DNA of 64,000 bases from Streptomyces marincola. GTDB taxonomy: Bacteria > Actinomycetota > Actinomycetes > Streptomycetales > Streptomycetaceae. The stretch lies in assembly GCF_020410765.1 (NCBI RefSeq), contig NZ_CP084541.1, forward strand, positions 5,944,001 to 6,008,000. The letters are read 5' to 3'. The position numbers and the translations under genes were made by a program. The first letter of the stretch is position 1; the number at the start of each line of letters is the position of its first letter. Of the stretch, positions 24,861-32,513 are shown piece by piece. The notes under the pieces are model-generated. The model was not told the DNA's origin. It was given only the letters and a program-made list of their open reading frames with translations, and ran no database searches.

Positions 24861-25997
24861 TCAGGCGCGTTCCGACTCCCAGGCCCGCGCGAGCAGTTCG
24901 TAGGAGCGGACCCGGTCGGCGTGGTCGTGGGCGAGGGTGGTGATCAGCAGTTCGTCGGCCCCCGTGGCCCGCCGCAACGCGCGCAGCCCGTCCACGACCC
25001 GCTTCGGCGACCCCGTGAACCGGGTCCGCACACGGTCCGCGACCAGCGCGCGGTCCTCGTCCGTCCACGGCTGCCCCGCGGCCTGCCCCGGCGCCGGGTA
25101 GCGCATCGCGGCGCCGTCCGCGCGGATGCTGCGGACCCACGGCTCGAAGCCGTCGGCCAGCCGCCGCGCCGTGGCGTCGTCCTGCGCGACCAGGACGTCG
25201 GCCGACACCAGGACGTGCGGCCTCGCCAGTTCGGCCGAGGGCCGGAACGCGGCCAGGTAGGCGCCCACCGCGTCCAGCACGGTGCCGGGGCTCGCGTGGT
25301 AGTTGGCGGCGAAACGCAGGCCGCGCGCGCCCGCCACCCGGGCGCTCTCGCCGGCGCTGCTGCCGAACACCCACACCTGGAGCGCCGCGCCCTCGCCCGG
25401 CACCGCGTGCACGTCGACGCCCTCGGGTGACACGTAGGTACCGGCGATGAGCGCGGCGATGTCGTCCACGGCCCGGCCGTAGTCCTGCGGTGCGGCGCCC
25501 GACGGGTTCAGCAGGCGCGACTGGGCGGCGAAGCGCGGCGAGGCGGCGTAACGTTCCAGCGGATAGGGCGCCGGCACGAGCAGCCCGTCCACGTACCGGT
25601 CGGAGCGCGGCGCGGGCCGCGCCGCCGGGCCGCCGCCGGGCGGGCCGCTTCCGCCCCCCGAGCGGCCGAGACCGAGATCGACGCGCCCGGGGTGCAGCGC
25701 GTCGATCATGCCGAACTGCTCGACCACGGACAACGGCGTGTGATGGCCGAGTTGGACCGCGCCGGAGCCGATCCTGATGCGGCCGGTGACACCGGCGATC
25801 ATGGACAGGACGAGCGCGGGCGCCGATCCGGCGACGCCGGGCGCCGCGTGGTGCTCGGCGACCCAGTAGCGCCGGTAACCGAACTCCTCGGCGCGGCGGG
25901 CCAGATCGAGCGTGTTGCGCAGCGCCCCCGCGGCGCTGCCGCCGGAGCTGACCGGTACCAGGTCGAGAACGGACAGGGGGACGTCCTCCCGGGACAT
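24861..25997 (-). CDS. LLM-class flavin-dependent oxidoreductase
   Basis: A 378-residue TIM-barrel monooxygenase of the luciferase-like (bacterial LuxA/alkanal) superfamily. The N-terminal LSVLDLVPVSSGGSAAGALRNTLDLARRAEEFGYRRYWVAEHH is the hallmark of the MsnO8/LLM subgroup; LGHHTPLSVVEQFGMIDALHPGRVDLGLGRSGG and the C-terminal SPKRVVDGLRAL follow. It uses reduced flavin and O2. Cys leader peptide ORF upstream on the same strand (26214-26288), and the facing gene is ssuE, so a sulfur-scavenging oxygenase is a reasonable inference. The sulfonate substrate is not known. Confidence 0.87.
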   Translation of the reverse strand: MSREDVPLSVLDLVPVSSGGSAAGALRNTLDLARRAEEFGYRRYWVAEHHAAPGVAGSAPALVLSMIAGVTGRIRIGSGAVQLGHHTPLSVVEQFGMIDALHPGRVDLGLGRSGGGSGPPGGGPAARPAPRSDRYVDGLLVPAPYPLERYAASPRFAAQSRLLNPSGAAPQDYGRAVDDIAALIAGTYVSPEGVDVHAVPGEGAALQVWVFGSSAGESARVAGARGLRFAANYHASPGTVLDAVGAYLAAFRPSAELARPHVLVSADVLVAQDDATARRLADGFEPWVRSIRADGAAMRYPAPGQAAGQPWTDEDRALVADRVRTRFTGSPKRVVDGLRALRRATGADELLITTLAHDHADRVRSYELLARAWESERA

Positions 25998-26213
25998 CGG
26001 CTCACCTCTCGTCGAAGTCGGGGGCGCGGCGCGCGGGCGGGCATCGGGGAACGGCCGGGCGCGGTCGGCGCCGGACCTGGCGCGGCTCGCCGCGGGGCTG
26101 AGCGCGGGCGGTGCGCGTCCGGACGCGGGCTTTGCGCGGTGGCCGGGAACGCGCGGAGAATGCGCCGTTCGGCACGCGTGAAGAAGGGCGCGCCCGTCAG
26201 GGGGCGGGGGCCG

Positions 26214-26288
26214 TCAGCGACAGATCGCCGTGGTCACGCGCATGAGGTCGACGGCGCGTCGCCGGGTGAGCCGCGGGGGGCTGGGCAT
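26214..26288 (-). CDS. Cysteine-containing leader peptide upstream of the LLM oxidoreductase
   Basis: A 24-codon ORF on the minus strand. Its core RLTRRRAVDLMRVTTAICR has the same plan as the ssuE leader (basic RR stretch, then VDL-x-RV, then a Cys next to the end). Cys codon TGT at 26222-26220 is two codons before the stop. The -10 element ends 7 nt before its ATG, as for the ssuE leader, so the mRNA is probably leaderless. The LLM gene starts 216 bp downstream, leaving room for an attenuator. Confidence 0.7.
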   Translation of the reverse strand: MPSPPRLTRRRAVDLMRVTTAICR

Positions 26289-26295
26289 GGCGTGA

Positions 26296-26324
26296 ACGTA
26301 GCGAACGCCCGCGCGAGGGGTCAA
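26296..26324 (-). promoter_or_regulatory. Promoter of the LLM leader peptide
   Basis: On the minus strand: TTGACC (26324-26319), 17-bp spacer, CTACGT (26301-26296), then 7 nt to the leader ATG at 26288. The same spacing as the ssuE leader promoter. Confidence 0.6.
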
Positions 26325-26463
26325 GGGCGCGCGGCCCGCCCGGAGTCGCGTTCGTCCTGCGGACATACCGGTTCACGCGGCGTCACCTTCCGGTGCGACC
26401 GGGCGGCAGCGCGAAGCGGGGCGCGAGGGGCGTGAGCGGGGGCGCGGCGTTGTCCGTACGGAG

Positions 26464-26499
26464 CGTCCGCCGGCCGGGGGGTGGGCCGGCCGGCGGACG
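26464..26499 (-). terminator. Hairpin downstream of the collagen-like gene
   Basis: CGTCCGCCGGCCGG pairs with CCGGCCGGCGGACG, a perfect 14-bp stem with an 8-nt loop. Confidence 0.7.
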
Positions 26500-26531
26500 G
26501 TGCGGGGGTCCCCGGAGAACGCGAGCGGGCG

Positions 26532-27509
26532 TCAGTCCGGGATGGCGCAGAAGCCGAACTCCCGCAGGATCTGGAGGATGAGAGCGCGCAGGCAGTCCCG
26601 GTCGGGCGGGTCGCCCGGGTCGCCCTGCGGGCCCCGGGGGCCGCGCGGGCCCTGCGGACCCAGGTCGCCCTTGACCCCCTGGGGGCCGCGCGGACCCGTG
26701 GGCCCGGCGGGGCCGGGCCGGCCGTCCTGACCCGGCTGGCCGTCCTGGCCGTCGCGGCCGTCGATCCCGTCCCTGCCGTCCTGGCCGTCGGTGCCGTCCC
26801 TGCCGTCCTGGCCGTCGCGTCCCGCCGGGCCTTCGGGTCCCTCGGGTCCTTCCGCGCCCTCCGGCCCTTCGGGGCCGCGCGGTCCGGTAGGACCCGTCTC
26901 GCCCTGGACGCCGCGGGGGCCCTGGGGGCCGCGCTGGCCCTCGGGTCCCGGTGGCCCGCACGGCCCTTTCGGCCCCTGGGGGCCTTCGGGTCCCTGGGGG
27001 CCGCACGGTCCCGGCGGTCCCGGCGGCCCGCACGGCCCGCGGGCGCCGGGTGCTCCCTGCGGTCCGCACGGTCCCGGCGGCCCCGGCGGGCCGCAGGGTC
27101 CCGGCGGTCCGCACGGCCCGCAGGGTCCCGGTGGTCCCGGCGGTCCGCACGGTCCCGGCGGCCCCGGGAGGCCGGGAGGCGCGGGCGGGCAGCAGTGCGG
27201 CGGTTTGATACCGATGGTCAGCGACTCGCTTGTCTCCCGCGAGCCGAGCTGCGCGGTCACGGTGAACGCGGTGTCGCCGACCGGCGCGTCCGGCCGGATT
27301 TCGAGCTCTCCTGACCAGAAGCGGTCGTCCACCGGGGTCAGGGGATAGCTCTGTTCCTCCCCGCCGGGGCAGGCGGCGCAGCGGAATTCCGAGGTCTGCT
27401 CGCGGTTGCCGGCGGGCCAGTAAACGAAAATCCTGGTCCTGACTCCGGGGCTGAGCGGCTCTCCGAAAAAGGCGAGGAGTGAGGTGGGTGAGTCCGTCGG
27501 TGTGGCCAT
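26532..27509 (-). CDS. Collagen-like triple-helix protein with Gly-Pro-Cys triplets
   Basis: A 325-residue protein with no signal peptide or membrane segment. Residues 1 to about 105 form a compact N-terminal domain with Cys pairs (RCAACPGG, HCCPP). About 63 uninterrupted Gly-X-Y triplets follow, in zones: 24 triplets mixing GPP with eight GPC; a GPE/GPR zone; eleven triplets ending in Asp (GRD, GQD, GTD); then a GPR/GPQ zone. The C-terminus, DRDCLRALILQILREFGFC, is an amphipathic helix suited to trimer registration. ATG at 27509 has GGAAGG upstream. A SigB-type promoter (GCAT-N14-GGGTAT) precedes it. Function unknown. Confidence 0.85.
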   Translation of the reverse strand: MATPTDSPTSLLAFFGEPLSPGVRTRIFVYWPAGNREQTSEFRCAACPGGEEQSYPLTPVDDRFWSGELEIRPDAPVGDTAFTVTAQLGSRETSESLTIGIKPPHCCPPAPPGLPGPPGPCGPPGPPGPCGPCGPPGPCGPPGPPGPCGPQGAPGARGPCGPPGPPGPCGPQGPEGPQGPKGPCGPPGPEGQRGPQGPRGVQGETGPTGPRGPEGPEGAEGPEGPEGPAGRDGQDGRDGTDGQDGRDGIDGRDGQDGQPGQDGRPGPAGPTGPRGPQGVKGDLGPQGPRGPRGPQGDPGDPPDRDCLRALILQILREFGFCAIPD

Positions 27510-27659
27510 GATGCCTTCCGAATTGGGCACTCGGAGGGGCGATGGCGGAGCCGTCCGTCGCGTTTCTTCCCAGGTTGCGTCGCGAAAACGGCCACGCCTT
27601 ACTGGATACGCGACTCGGTTATACCCACAGGATTTCCGCTTAGGTGAGGCGCATCGAAA

Positions 27660-27683
27660 ATACCCCAGAAGAGTTAATTATGC
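27660..27683 (-). promoter_or_regulatory. SigB-type promoter of the collagen-like gene
   Basis: Minus strand GCAT (27683-27680), 14-bp spacer, GGGTAT (27665-27660), a full match to the Streptomyces SigB consensus GNNT-N14-16-GGGTAY, about 150 bp before the start codon and in an unusually AT-rich stretch. A second GGGTAT (27626-27621) has no matching upstream element. Confidence 0.55.
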
Positions 27684-27936
27684 GGTCGTACGACTAATGA
27701 ATGCTGTGGCGATATGTGCGGAAAAGAGCGGAGAAGGGTGGGCGCGTCGGCTGTCGATGAAGAGTGACAGGGAACGGAACGGCGCCCGGCAATGCCCCGG
27801 CAGCCCCGGCGCTGAATCTCTTTCCGCGCGCCCCCGCGGCCAATCCTCCTTTTCGCGCCCCGGCGTCGTGTTGTTTCCGCCGTGCCCCGGCGCGGCGGTG
27901 CCCCGGCACGCCGGGGCACCGCCTTGCGGTCGTGGC
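27684..27936. other. AT-richer gap between collagen-like and xylanase genes
   Basis: No gene seen. The stretch 27600-27780 is markedly AT-rich for this genome (for example AATTATGCGG and CTAATGAATGC) and holds the SigB-type promoter; the remainder is GC-rich and probably contains the xylanase terminator (CCCCGGCGCGGCGGTGCCCC area). Confidence 0.45.
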
Positions 27937-29328
27937 TCACGAGGTGGTGCAGGTCCCCAGTGCCGGGGCCGACCACTCGCCGTTCGCCATGACGGTGAAC
28001 CCGAAGCTGGTGCTCGCGCCCGGTTGCAGGCTGCCGTTGCCGTTGGGCCGCATGGTCATGACGTTCCCGCTGCTGTCCCAGGTCGGGCTGCCGTTCCAGG
28101 TGGCGGAGATCTTCTGCGGGGGGCGCACGGTGACGTCCACCCGCCAGCCGCTGATGGCCGTACTGCCCGCCCGCACCGTCACCCTGCCGTTGAAGCGGTC
28201 GCCCCAGCGATCGGTCTGCTCGTAGGTCACCGAGCAGGCGCCCGGGCCGGGCCCCGGGCCAGGACCCGGGTCCCCGCCGCCCGTGCCGCCGAGGGCCGTG
28301 AGCACCGCGTCGTACGCCGGCTTCTTGTTGTAATTGCCGTCGAACAGCAGCGGAGTCCCGCCCGAGCGCCAGGAGTACTTGTCCGTCACGCCCCACACGG
28401 TGATGCCGGTGCAGCGGGAGACGGCGAGGCAGGCTTCGACCACCGTGCGGTAGTGATTGGCCTGCGTGGTGCCCGATCCCTCGATGTCCAACTCGGTGAT
28501 CTGGACGTCGACGCCGAGGTCGGCGAAACGCTGGAGATTCTGCCGGAAGTCACCCGGCACCGGATTGCCGCTGTTGAAATGCGACTGGAAGCCGACGCAG
28601 TCGATCGGCACGCCGCGCTGCTTGAAGTCGCGCACCATGGCGTAAACGGCGTTGCTCTTGGCGTTGATGGCGTCGGTGTTGTAGTCGTTGTAGCAGAGTT
28701 TGGCGTTCGGGTCGGCCGCCCGGGCGGTGCGGAACGCCTCCTCGATGAAGCCGTTGCCCAGCCGGTCCTGGAACGGGGAGGGCCGCCTGGCGCCGCTGTT
28801 GCCGTCCTGGAACGCCTCGTTGACGACGTCCCAGGAGTGGATCTGCCCCCGCCAGTGCTGCATGACCTGGGTGATGTGGTGGTTCATGGCCGAGCGCAGG
28901 TCGTTGGCGCCGAGACCGCTCACCCAGCCGGGCAGCTGGGAGTGCCAGACGAGGGTGTGGCCGCGGACGTCCATGCCCTGGGCGCGCGCGTGGTTCACGA
29001 TGCGGTCCGCGTTGCCGTAGGTGAACGAACCCCTGGACGGCTCCAGGGCGTCCCACTTCATCTCGTTCTCCGCGGTGACGCTGTTGAACTCGCGGTTGAG
29101 CGTGGCGGTGTAGTCCGATTCGCCGAGCCGGTTCGCGGCCACGGCCGTTCCGAAGTAGCGGCCCCGCTCGGCGGCTGCGTCCCCCAGGGTGCTCGCGGCG
29201 TGGGCGGTGCCCGGTAATGCCACCAGGCCGGCGGCTGCCATGATCCCGACGGCGCACGCGGCGGCTGCCCGCCGCACGCGCCCGCGCCAGCGCGGGCGTG
29301 CGCGCCCGCGGATGGAAGCGTCGATCAT
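27937..29328 (-). CDS. Secreted GH10 endo-1,4-beta-xylanase with CBM2
   Basis: A 463-residue extracellular xylanase. Tat-like or Sec signal peptide about 1-44 (Arg-rich start, then ACAVGIMAAAGLVALPGTAHA). GH10 barrel about 45-345: substrate motifs NEMKWDALEP and GHTLVWHSQLPGW, acid/base Glu in DVVNEAF and nucleophile Glu in VQITELDIEG. A Gly-Pro linker (GDPGPGPGPGPGA) leads to a family 2 binding module (CSVTYEQTDRWGDRFNGRVTV to the end). Equivalent to Streptomyces XlnA/STX-I enzymes. Own promoter (TTGACG-N17-CATACT) at 29440-29468. Confidence 0.94.
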   Translation of the reverse strand: MIDASIRGRARPRWRGRVRRAAAACAVGIMAAAGLVALPGTAHAASTLGDAAAERGRYFGTAVAANRLGESDYTATLNREFNSVTAENEMKWDALEPSRGSFTYGNADRIVNHARAQGMDVRGHTLVWHSQLPGWVSGLGANDLRSAMNHHITQVMQHWRGQIHSWDVVNEAFQDGNSGARRPSPFQDRLGNGFIEEAFRTARAADPNAKLCYNDYNTDAINAKSNAVYAMVRDFKQRGVPIDCVGFQSHFNSGNPVPGDFRQNLQRFADLGVDVQITELDIEGSGTTQANHYRTVVEACLAVSRCTGITVWGVTDKYSWRSGGTPLLFDGNYNKKPAYDAVLTALGGTGGGDPGPGPGPGPGACSVTYEQTDRWGDRFNGRVTVRAGSTAISGWRVDVTVRPPQKISATWNGSPTWDSSGNVMTMRPNGNGSLQPGASTSFGFTVMANGEWSAPALGTCTTS

Positions 29329-29439
29329 TGCGTTCCCTTCTCACAGGGACCGGACGGGCGGCTGCGCCGTCCGGTGGGTGATGACCTGCCGCGGCTCCAG
29401 GGCCCGTGACGGACCCGGCAGTCGGCAACGATCGCTGGG

Positions 29440-29491
29440 AGTATGCGCCGCGACTGACGCGCCGTCAACGATTTCTTCCGGTAATTTCCGG
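29440..29491 (-). promoter_or_regulatory. Promoter and upstream repeat of the GH10 xylanase
   Basis: Minus strand TTGACG (29468-29463), 17-bp spacer, CATACT (29445-29440). Just upstream of the -35 is a 10-bp-spaced direct repeat of TTCCGG on the plus strand (29476-29481 and 29486-29491), a possible activator or repressor site. Confidence 0.55.
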
Positions 29492-29730
29492 AGGGGTTAC
29501 GGACGTTGTGGTGGGCGAGTACGGTCAAGTGACCTGCGTCGTTACGTGGGAAATCCGTGGGGAGGCGCCCGGGGTGCATGGTTCGACGGCGGAAGATGTG
29601 GATCTTTTACCGGTAGGAGACTGAGGTTTGAGGAGGGCGGAAGTGCTTTCGGCGCGTGCGCACACGCGGACGGCAGACGCTGACCTGGGAAATCGGCTGA
29701 AGCGCGAGCCGAATGGGCGCGTGCGGCGTT

Positions 29731-29744
29731 CCGATAATTATCGG
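29731..29744. promoter_or_regulatory. Perfect 14-bp palindrome upstream of the sugar isomerase gene
   Basis: CCGATAATTATCGG is a perfect palindrome in a GC-rich background, 162 bp before the isomerase start. Probable operator; the binding protein is unknown. Confidence 0.5.
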
Positions 29745-29830
29745 GGCGGTGGGGCGGGCCAACGGATCGCACCGGGACGCGGCCTGCCCAGGGCTTGAAG
29801 TTCAGGGCGTGAGGGAAGGCCCTGACGGGG

Positions 29831-29860
29831 TTGTTGTCAGCCCTGATGGAGCGATCTATC
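29831..29860 (+). promoter_or_regulatory. Possible promoter of the isomerase/dehydrogenase pair
   Basis: TTGTTG (29831-29836), 18-bp spacer, TCTATC (29855-29860), about 46 bp before the start codon. Only a moderate match. Confidence 0.3.
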
Positions 29861-29906
29861 TTCGCTGTGGCCGCACGACAGGACTTCTCCGGAAGGCAGC
29901 ACAAGC

Positions 29907-30650
29907 ATGGCACCACCATTGGGCGTCCAGCTCTACACCGTCCGGGACGCGCTGGCCGCCGACAGGGACGCCGCCCTGGCCCGCATCGCGGACATCGGGT
30001 TCACCGCCGTGGAGACCTACGACCCGACCGCCGACCCCGAGGGCTTCCGGCGCGTGGCCGACGACCTCGGCCTGCGCGTCGTCGCCAGCCACGCCGTGCA
30101 GCTGGTCACGGGCGACCCGGAGCCGGTGTTCGACGCCCTCGCGACGCTCGGCACCGACTTCGCGATCGTGCCCGCCGGGATCCCCGCCGAGGAGTTCACC
30201 ACCCGCGACGGACTGGCCCGCACGGCCGACCTGCTCAACGGCCTCGCCGAGCGCGCGGCCGGGCACGGCATCCGGCTCGGCTACCACAACCACTGGTGGG
30301 AACTGGAGCCGGTGTTCGACGGCCGGCACGCGATCGAACTGCTCGCGGACCGGCTCGCGCCCGGCGTCGTACTCGAAGTGGACACCTACTGGGCCGCGGT
30401 CGGCGGCGCGGACGCGCCGGCGCTGCTGCGCAGGCTCGGCGACCGCGTGGCCGCCCTGCACGTCAAGGACGGCCCCATCGACCGCGACCGGCCGCACGTG
30501 GCCGTCGGCGCCGGCGCCATGCCGGTGCGGGAGATCCTCGACGCGGCGCCCGGCGCGCTCCGCATCGTCGAACTCGACACCTGCGCGGGGGACTTCTTCG
30601 ACGCGCTCGCGGACAGCCGCCGTCACCTGGCCGCCCTGGAGGCGGTGTGA
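29907..30650 (+). CDS. Sugar phosphate isomerase/epimerase (AP-endonuclease-2 fold)
   Basis: A 247-residue TIM barrel of the xylose-isomerase-like family. Metal ligands are suggested by the Glu in TAVETYD, GYHNHWWELE, VLEVDTYWA and ALHVKDG. It is coupled by a 4-bp GTGA overlap to a Gfo/Idh/MocA oxidoreductase, a common pairing in catabolism of inositols, keto-sugars or 3-keto-glycosides. A palindrome CCGATAATTATCGG lies 162 bp upstream and may bind a regulator. Substrate unknown. Confidence 0.87.
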   Translation: MAPPLGVQLYTVRDALAADRDAALARIADIGFTAVETYDPTADPEGFRRVADDLGLRVVASHAVQLVTGDPEPVFDALATLGTDFAIVPAGIPAEEFTTRDGLARTADLLNGLAERAAGHGIRLGYHNHWWELEPVFDGRHAIELLADRLAPGVVLEVDTYWAAVGGADAPALLRRLGDRVAALHVKDGPIDRDRPHVAVGAGAMPVREILDAAPGALRIVELDTCAGDFFDALADSRRHLAALEAV

Positions 30651-31774
30651 ACGCGGGACCGGTCGGCATCGCCGTCGTCGGCGCGGGCGTCATCAGCGGT
30701 GAATACCTCAGGACCCTCGGCGCGTTCCCCGACGTGCGCGTCCTGGGCGTGGCCGACCTGGACACCGGCCGCGCCGCCGCGGTGGCGCGCGAGCACGGCG
30801 TGCCCGTCGCCGGCGACCTCGGCACGGTCCTGGCCCTGCCCGAGGCCGAGATCGTCGTCAACCTCACCGTGCCCGCCGCCCACGCCGAGGTCGCCACCGC
30901 CGCGCTGCGGGCCGGCAAGCACGTCTACGGCGAGAAGCCGCTCGCGACCTCCCCGGCCGCGGCCAGGGCGATCCTCACCGAGGCGGCGGAACGCGGGCTG
31001 CTCGTCGGCAACGCGCCCGACACGTTCCTCGGCGCCGGGCTCCAGAGCGCGGTGCGGGCCGTGCGCGCGGGCGCCATCGGCACGCCGGTCGCCGCCGCGA
31101 CCGCGACCCAGAGCCTGGGGCCCGAGGCGTGGCACCCCGACCCGGCGTTCTTCTACCAGCCCGGCGGGGGACCGCTGTTCGACATCGGGCCCTACTACCT
31201 CACGGCGCTTGTGGCGCTGTTCGGCCCGGTGACCCGAGTGGCCGCGACCGCGGGCAGGGGCCGGCTGCGCCGCAGCACGGGCTCGGGCCCCAAGGCCGGT
31301 GAGACGTTCCCCGTCGACGTGCCGACGCACGTCAACGCGCTCCTCGACTTCGCGTCCGGGCCCGCGGCGGCCTCCGTGTTCAGCTTCGACTCCTCCCACC
31401 ACCGCATCCGGTTCGAGATCACCGGCAGCGAGGGCACCCTCGCCGTCCCCGACCCGAACACCTTCCAGGGCCCGCTGCGGCTGCTGGCCAACGGCGCGGA
31501 CGAGTGGCGCGAACTCCCCGTGGACGGCGCGACCGCGGGACGCGGCCTCGGCGTGCTGGAGATGGCGCGGGCGCTGCGCACGGGCGGGGCCCACCGCGCG
31601 TCGGGCGCGCTCGCGTTCCACGTGCTCGACGTCATGGCCGCGATCACGGACGCCGCCGAGCACGCGGACGTCCGGCGGCTGGACGCGCGGGCGCCCGACG
31701 GAACGGCCGTGGCCGCGCCCGAGCCGCTGCCCTCCGGCTGGGACCCCTACGCGTCCTCGCTCGGCTCGGGCTGA
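30647..31774 (+). CDS. Gfo/Idh/MocA-family oxidoreductase
   Basis: A 375-residue NAD(P)-dependent sugar dehydrogenase. Rossmann motif GIAVVGAGVISGEYL at the N-terminus, the EKPLA motif (YGEKPLATSPAAA) near 95, and a C-terminal beta-sheet domain with FDIGPYYLTALVALFG. GTG start overlaps the stop of the isomerase gene (GTGA), so both are translated together. Likely to oxidise a sugar or polyol, supplying the isomerase with a keto-sugar or vice versa. Confidence 0.88.
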   Translation: MNAGPVGIAVVGAGVISGEYLRTLGAFPDVRVLGVADLDTGRAAAVAREHGVPVAGDLGTVLALPEAEIVVNLTVPAAHAEVATAALRAGKHVYGEKPLATSPAAARAILTEAAERGLLVGNAPDTFLGAGLQSAVRAVRAGAIGTPVAAATATQSLGPEAWHPDPAFFYQPGGGPLFDIGPYYLTALVALFGPVTRVAATAGRGRLRRSTGSGPKAGETFPVDVPTHVNALLDFASGPAAASVFSFDSSHHRIRFEITGSEGTLAVPDPNTFQGPLRLLANGADEWRELPVDGATAGRGLGVLEMARALRTGGAHRASGALAFHVLDVMAAITDAAEHADVRRLDARAPDGTAVAAPEPLPSGWDPYASSLGSG

Positions 31775-31848
31775 GGCGGGCGGGCGCCGCGGTCCCGCAC
31801 GCGGTGCCACCGGGCGCGGGACCGGCGGGGCGGCCGGGAGCGCCGACC

Positions 31849-31879
31849 GCGTTGCCGCACATGTCGCGTTGTCGCACAT
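31849..31879. repeat. 14-bp direct repeat upstream of the ASCH gene
   Basis: GCGTTGCCGCACAT (31849-31862) and GCGTTGTCGCACAT (31866-31879), 13 of 14 identical, start 17 bp apart, about 60 bp before the ASCH start. Possible operator. Confidence 0.5.
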
Positions 31880-31938
31880 AATGGCGACCGGCCTGCGCGT
31901 TTCCGTGCCCCGGCCGGTCGTCGAGCGAGGTGAAGAAG

Positions 31939-32340
31939 ATGGTGTGGCCACGTGTCGGCGGCATGCGCGCGCTGGAACTCGGGACCCCGAACGGTGTGCG
32001 GGCGCGGCTGAACGCCCTTGTCCTGGCGGGCCGGAAGACCGCCACGACGGGGCTGCTCGCGGAGTACGCCGAGGAGACCGAGGGACTTGAGTTCGTGGGC
32101 GAGCGGCTGGCCCTGCTCGACGACGACGGCCAGGCCGTCGCCACCGTCGAGATCACCGCAGTCACGGTGCGGACCTTCGCCGAGGTGCCGTGGGAGCACG
32201 CCGCCGCCGAGGGCGAGGGCGACACCTCCCTGGAGGAGTGGCGGGCCGGTCACCGGCGCTTCTGGGAGGGCATCGGCACCCCGGTCGACGACGACACCCC
32301 GCTGGTGTGCCTCGCCTTCCGCCTGGTACCGCCCGACTGA
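31939..32340 (+). CDS. ASCH-domain protein
   Basis: A 133-residue protein of the ASCH superfamily (PUA-like, RNA-binding or hydrolase fold). It has the early VLAGRKTATTGLL motif (K-T-A-T), then DDDGQAVATVEITAVTVRTFAEVPWEHAAAEGEG and LEEWRAGHRRFWE. Some relatives are N4-acetylcytidine amidohydrolases (YqfB). ATG 31939 lies 5 bp after GAGGTGA; GTG 31930 is an alternative. A 14-bp direct repeat upstream may be an operator. Confidence 0.8.
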   Translation: MVWPRVGGMRALELGTPNGVRARLNALVLAGRKTATTGLLAEYAEETEGLEFVGERLALLDDDGQAVATVEITAVTVRTFAEVPWEHAAAEGEGDTSLEEWRAGHRRFWEGIGTPVDDDTPLVCLAFRLVPPD

Positions 32341-32513
32341 GGCGCGGAAGCGTCCCGTCGCGCGAAGTGCGCGCCCGCGCGGCGGACTTGGTCGGCGCCG
32401 TGCGGGTAACCGTGGAAGTGGGCGGCCTGCGGGGCACGCCCGGGGCCCGCGCCGTGTTCTCCCCGGAGCGGCGCGGGTCGCCTCCGCGCCGCACCGCTGC
32501 CGCCACCGGGCGT

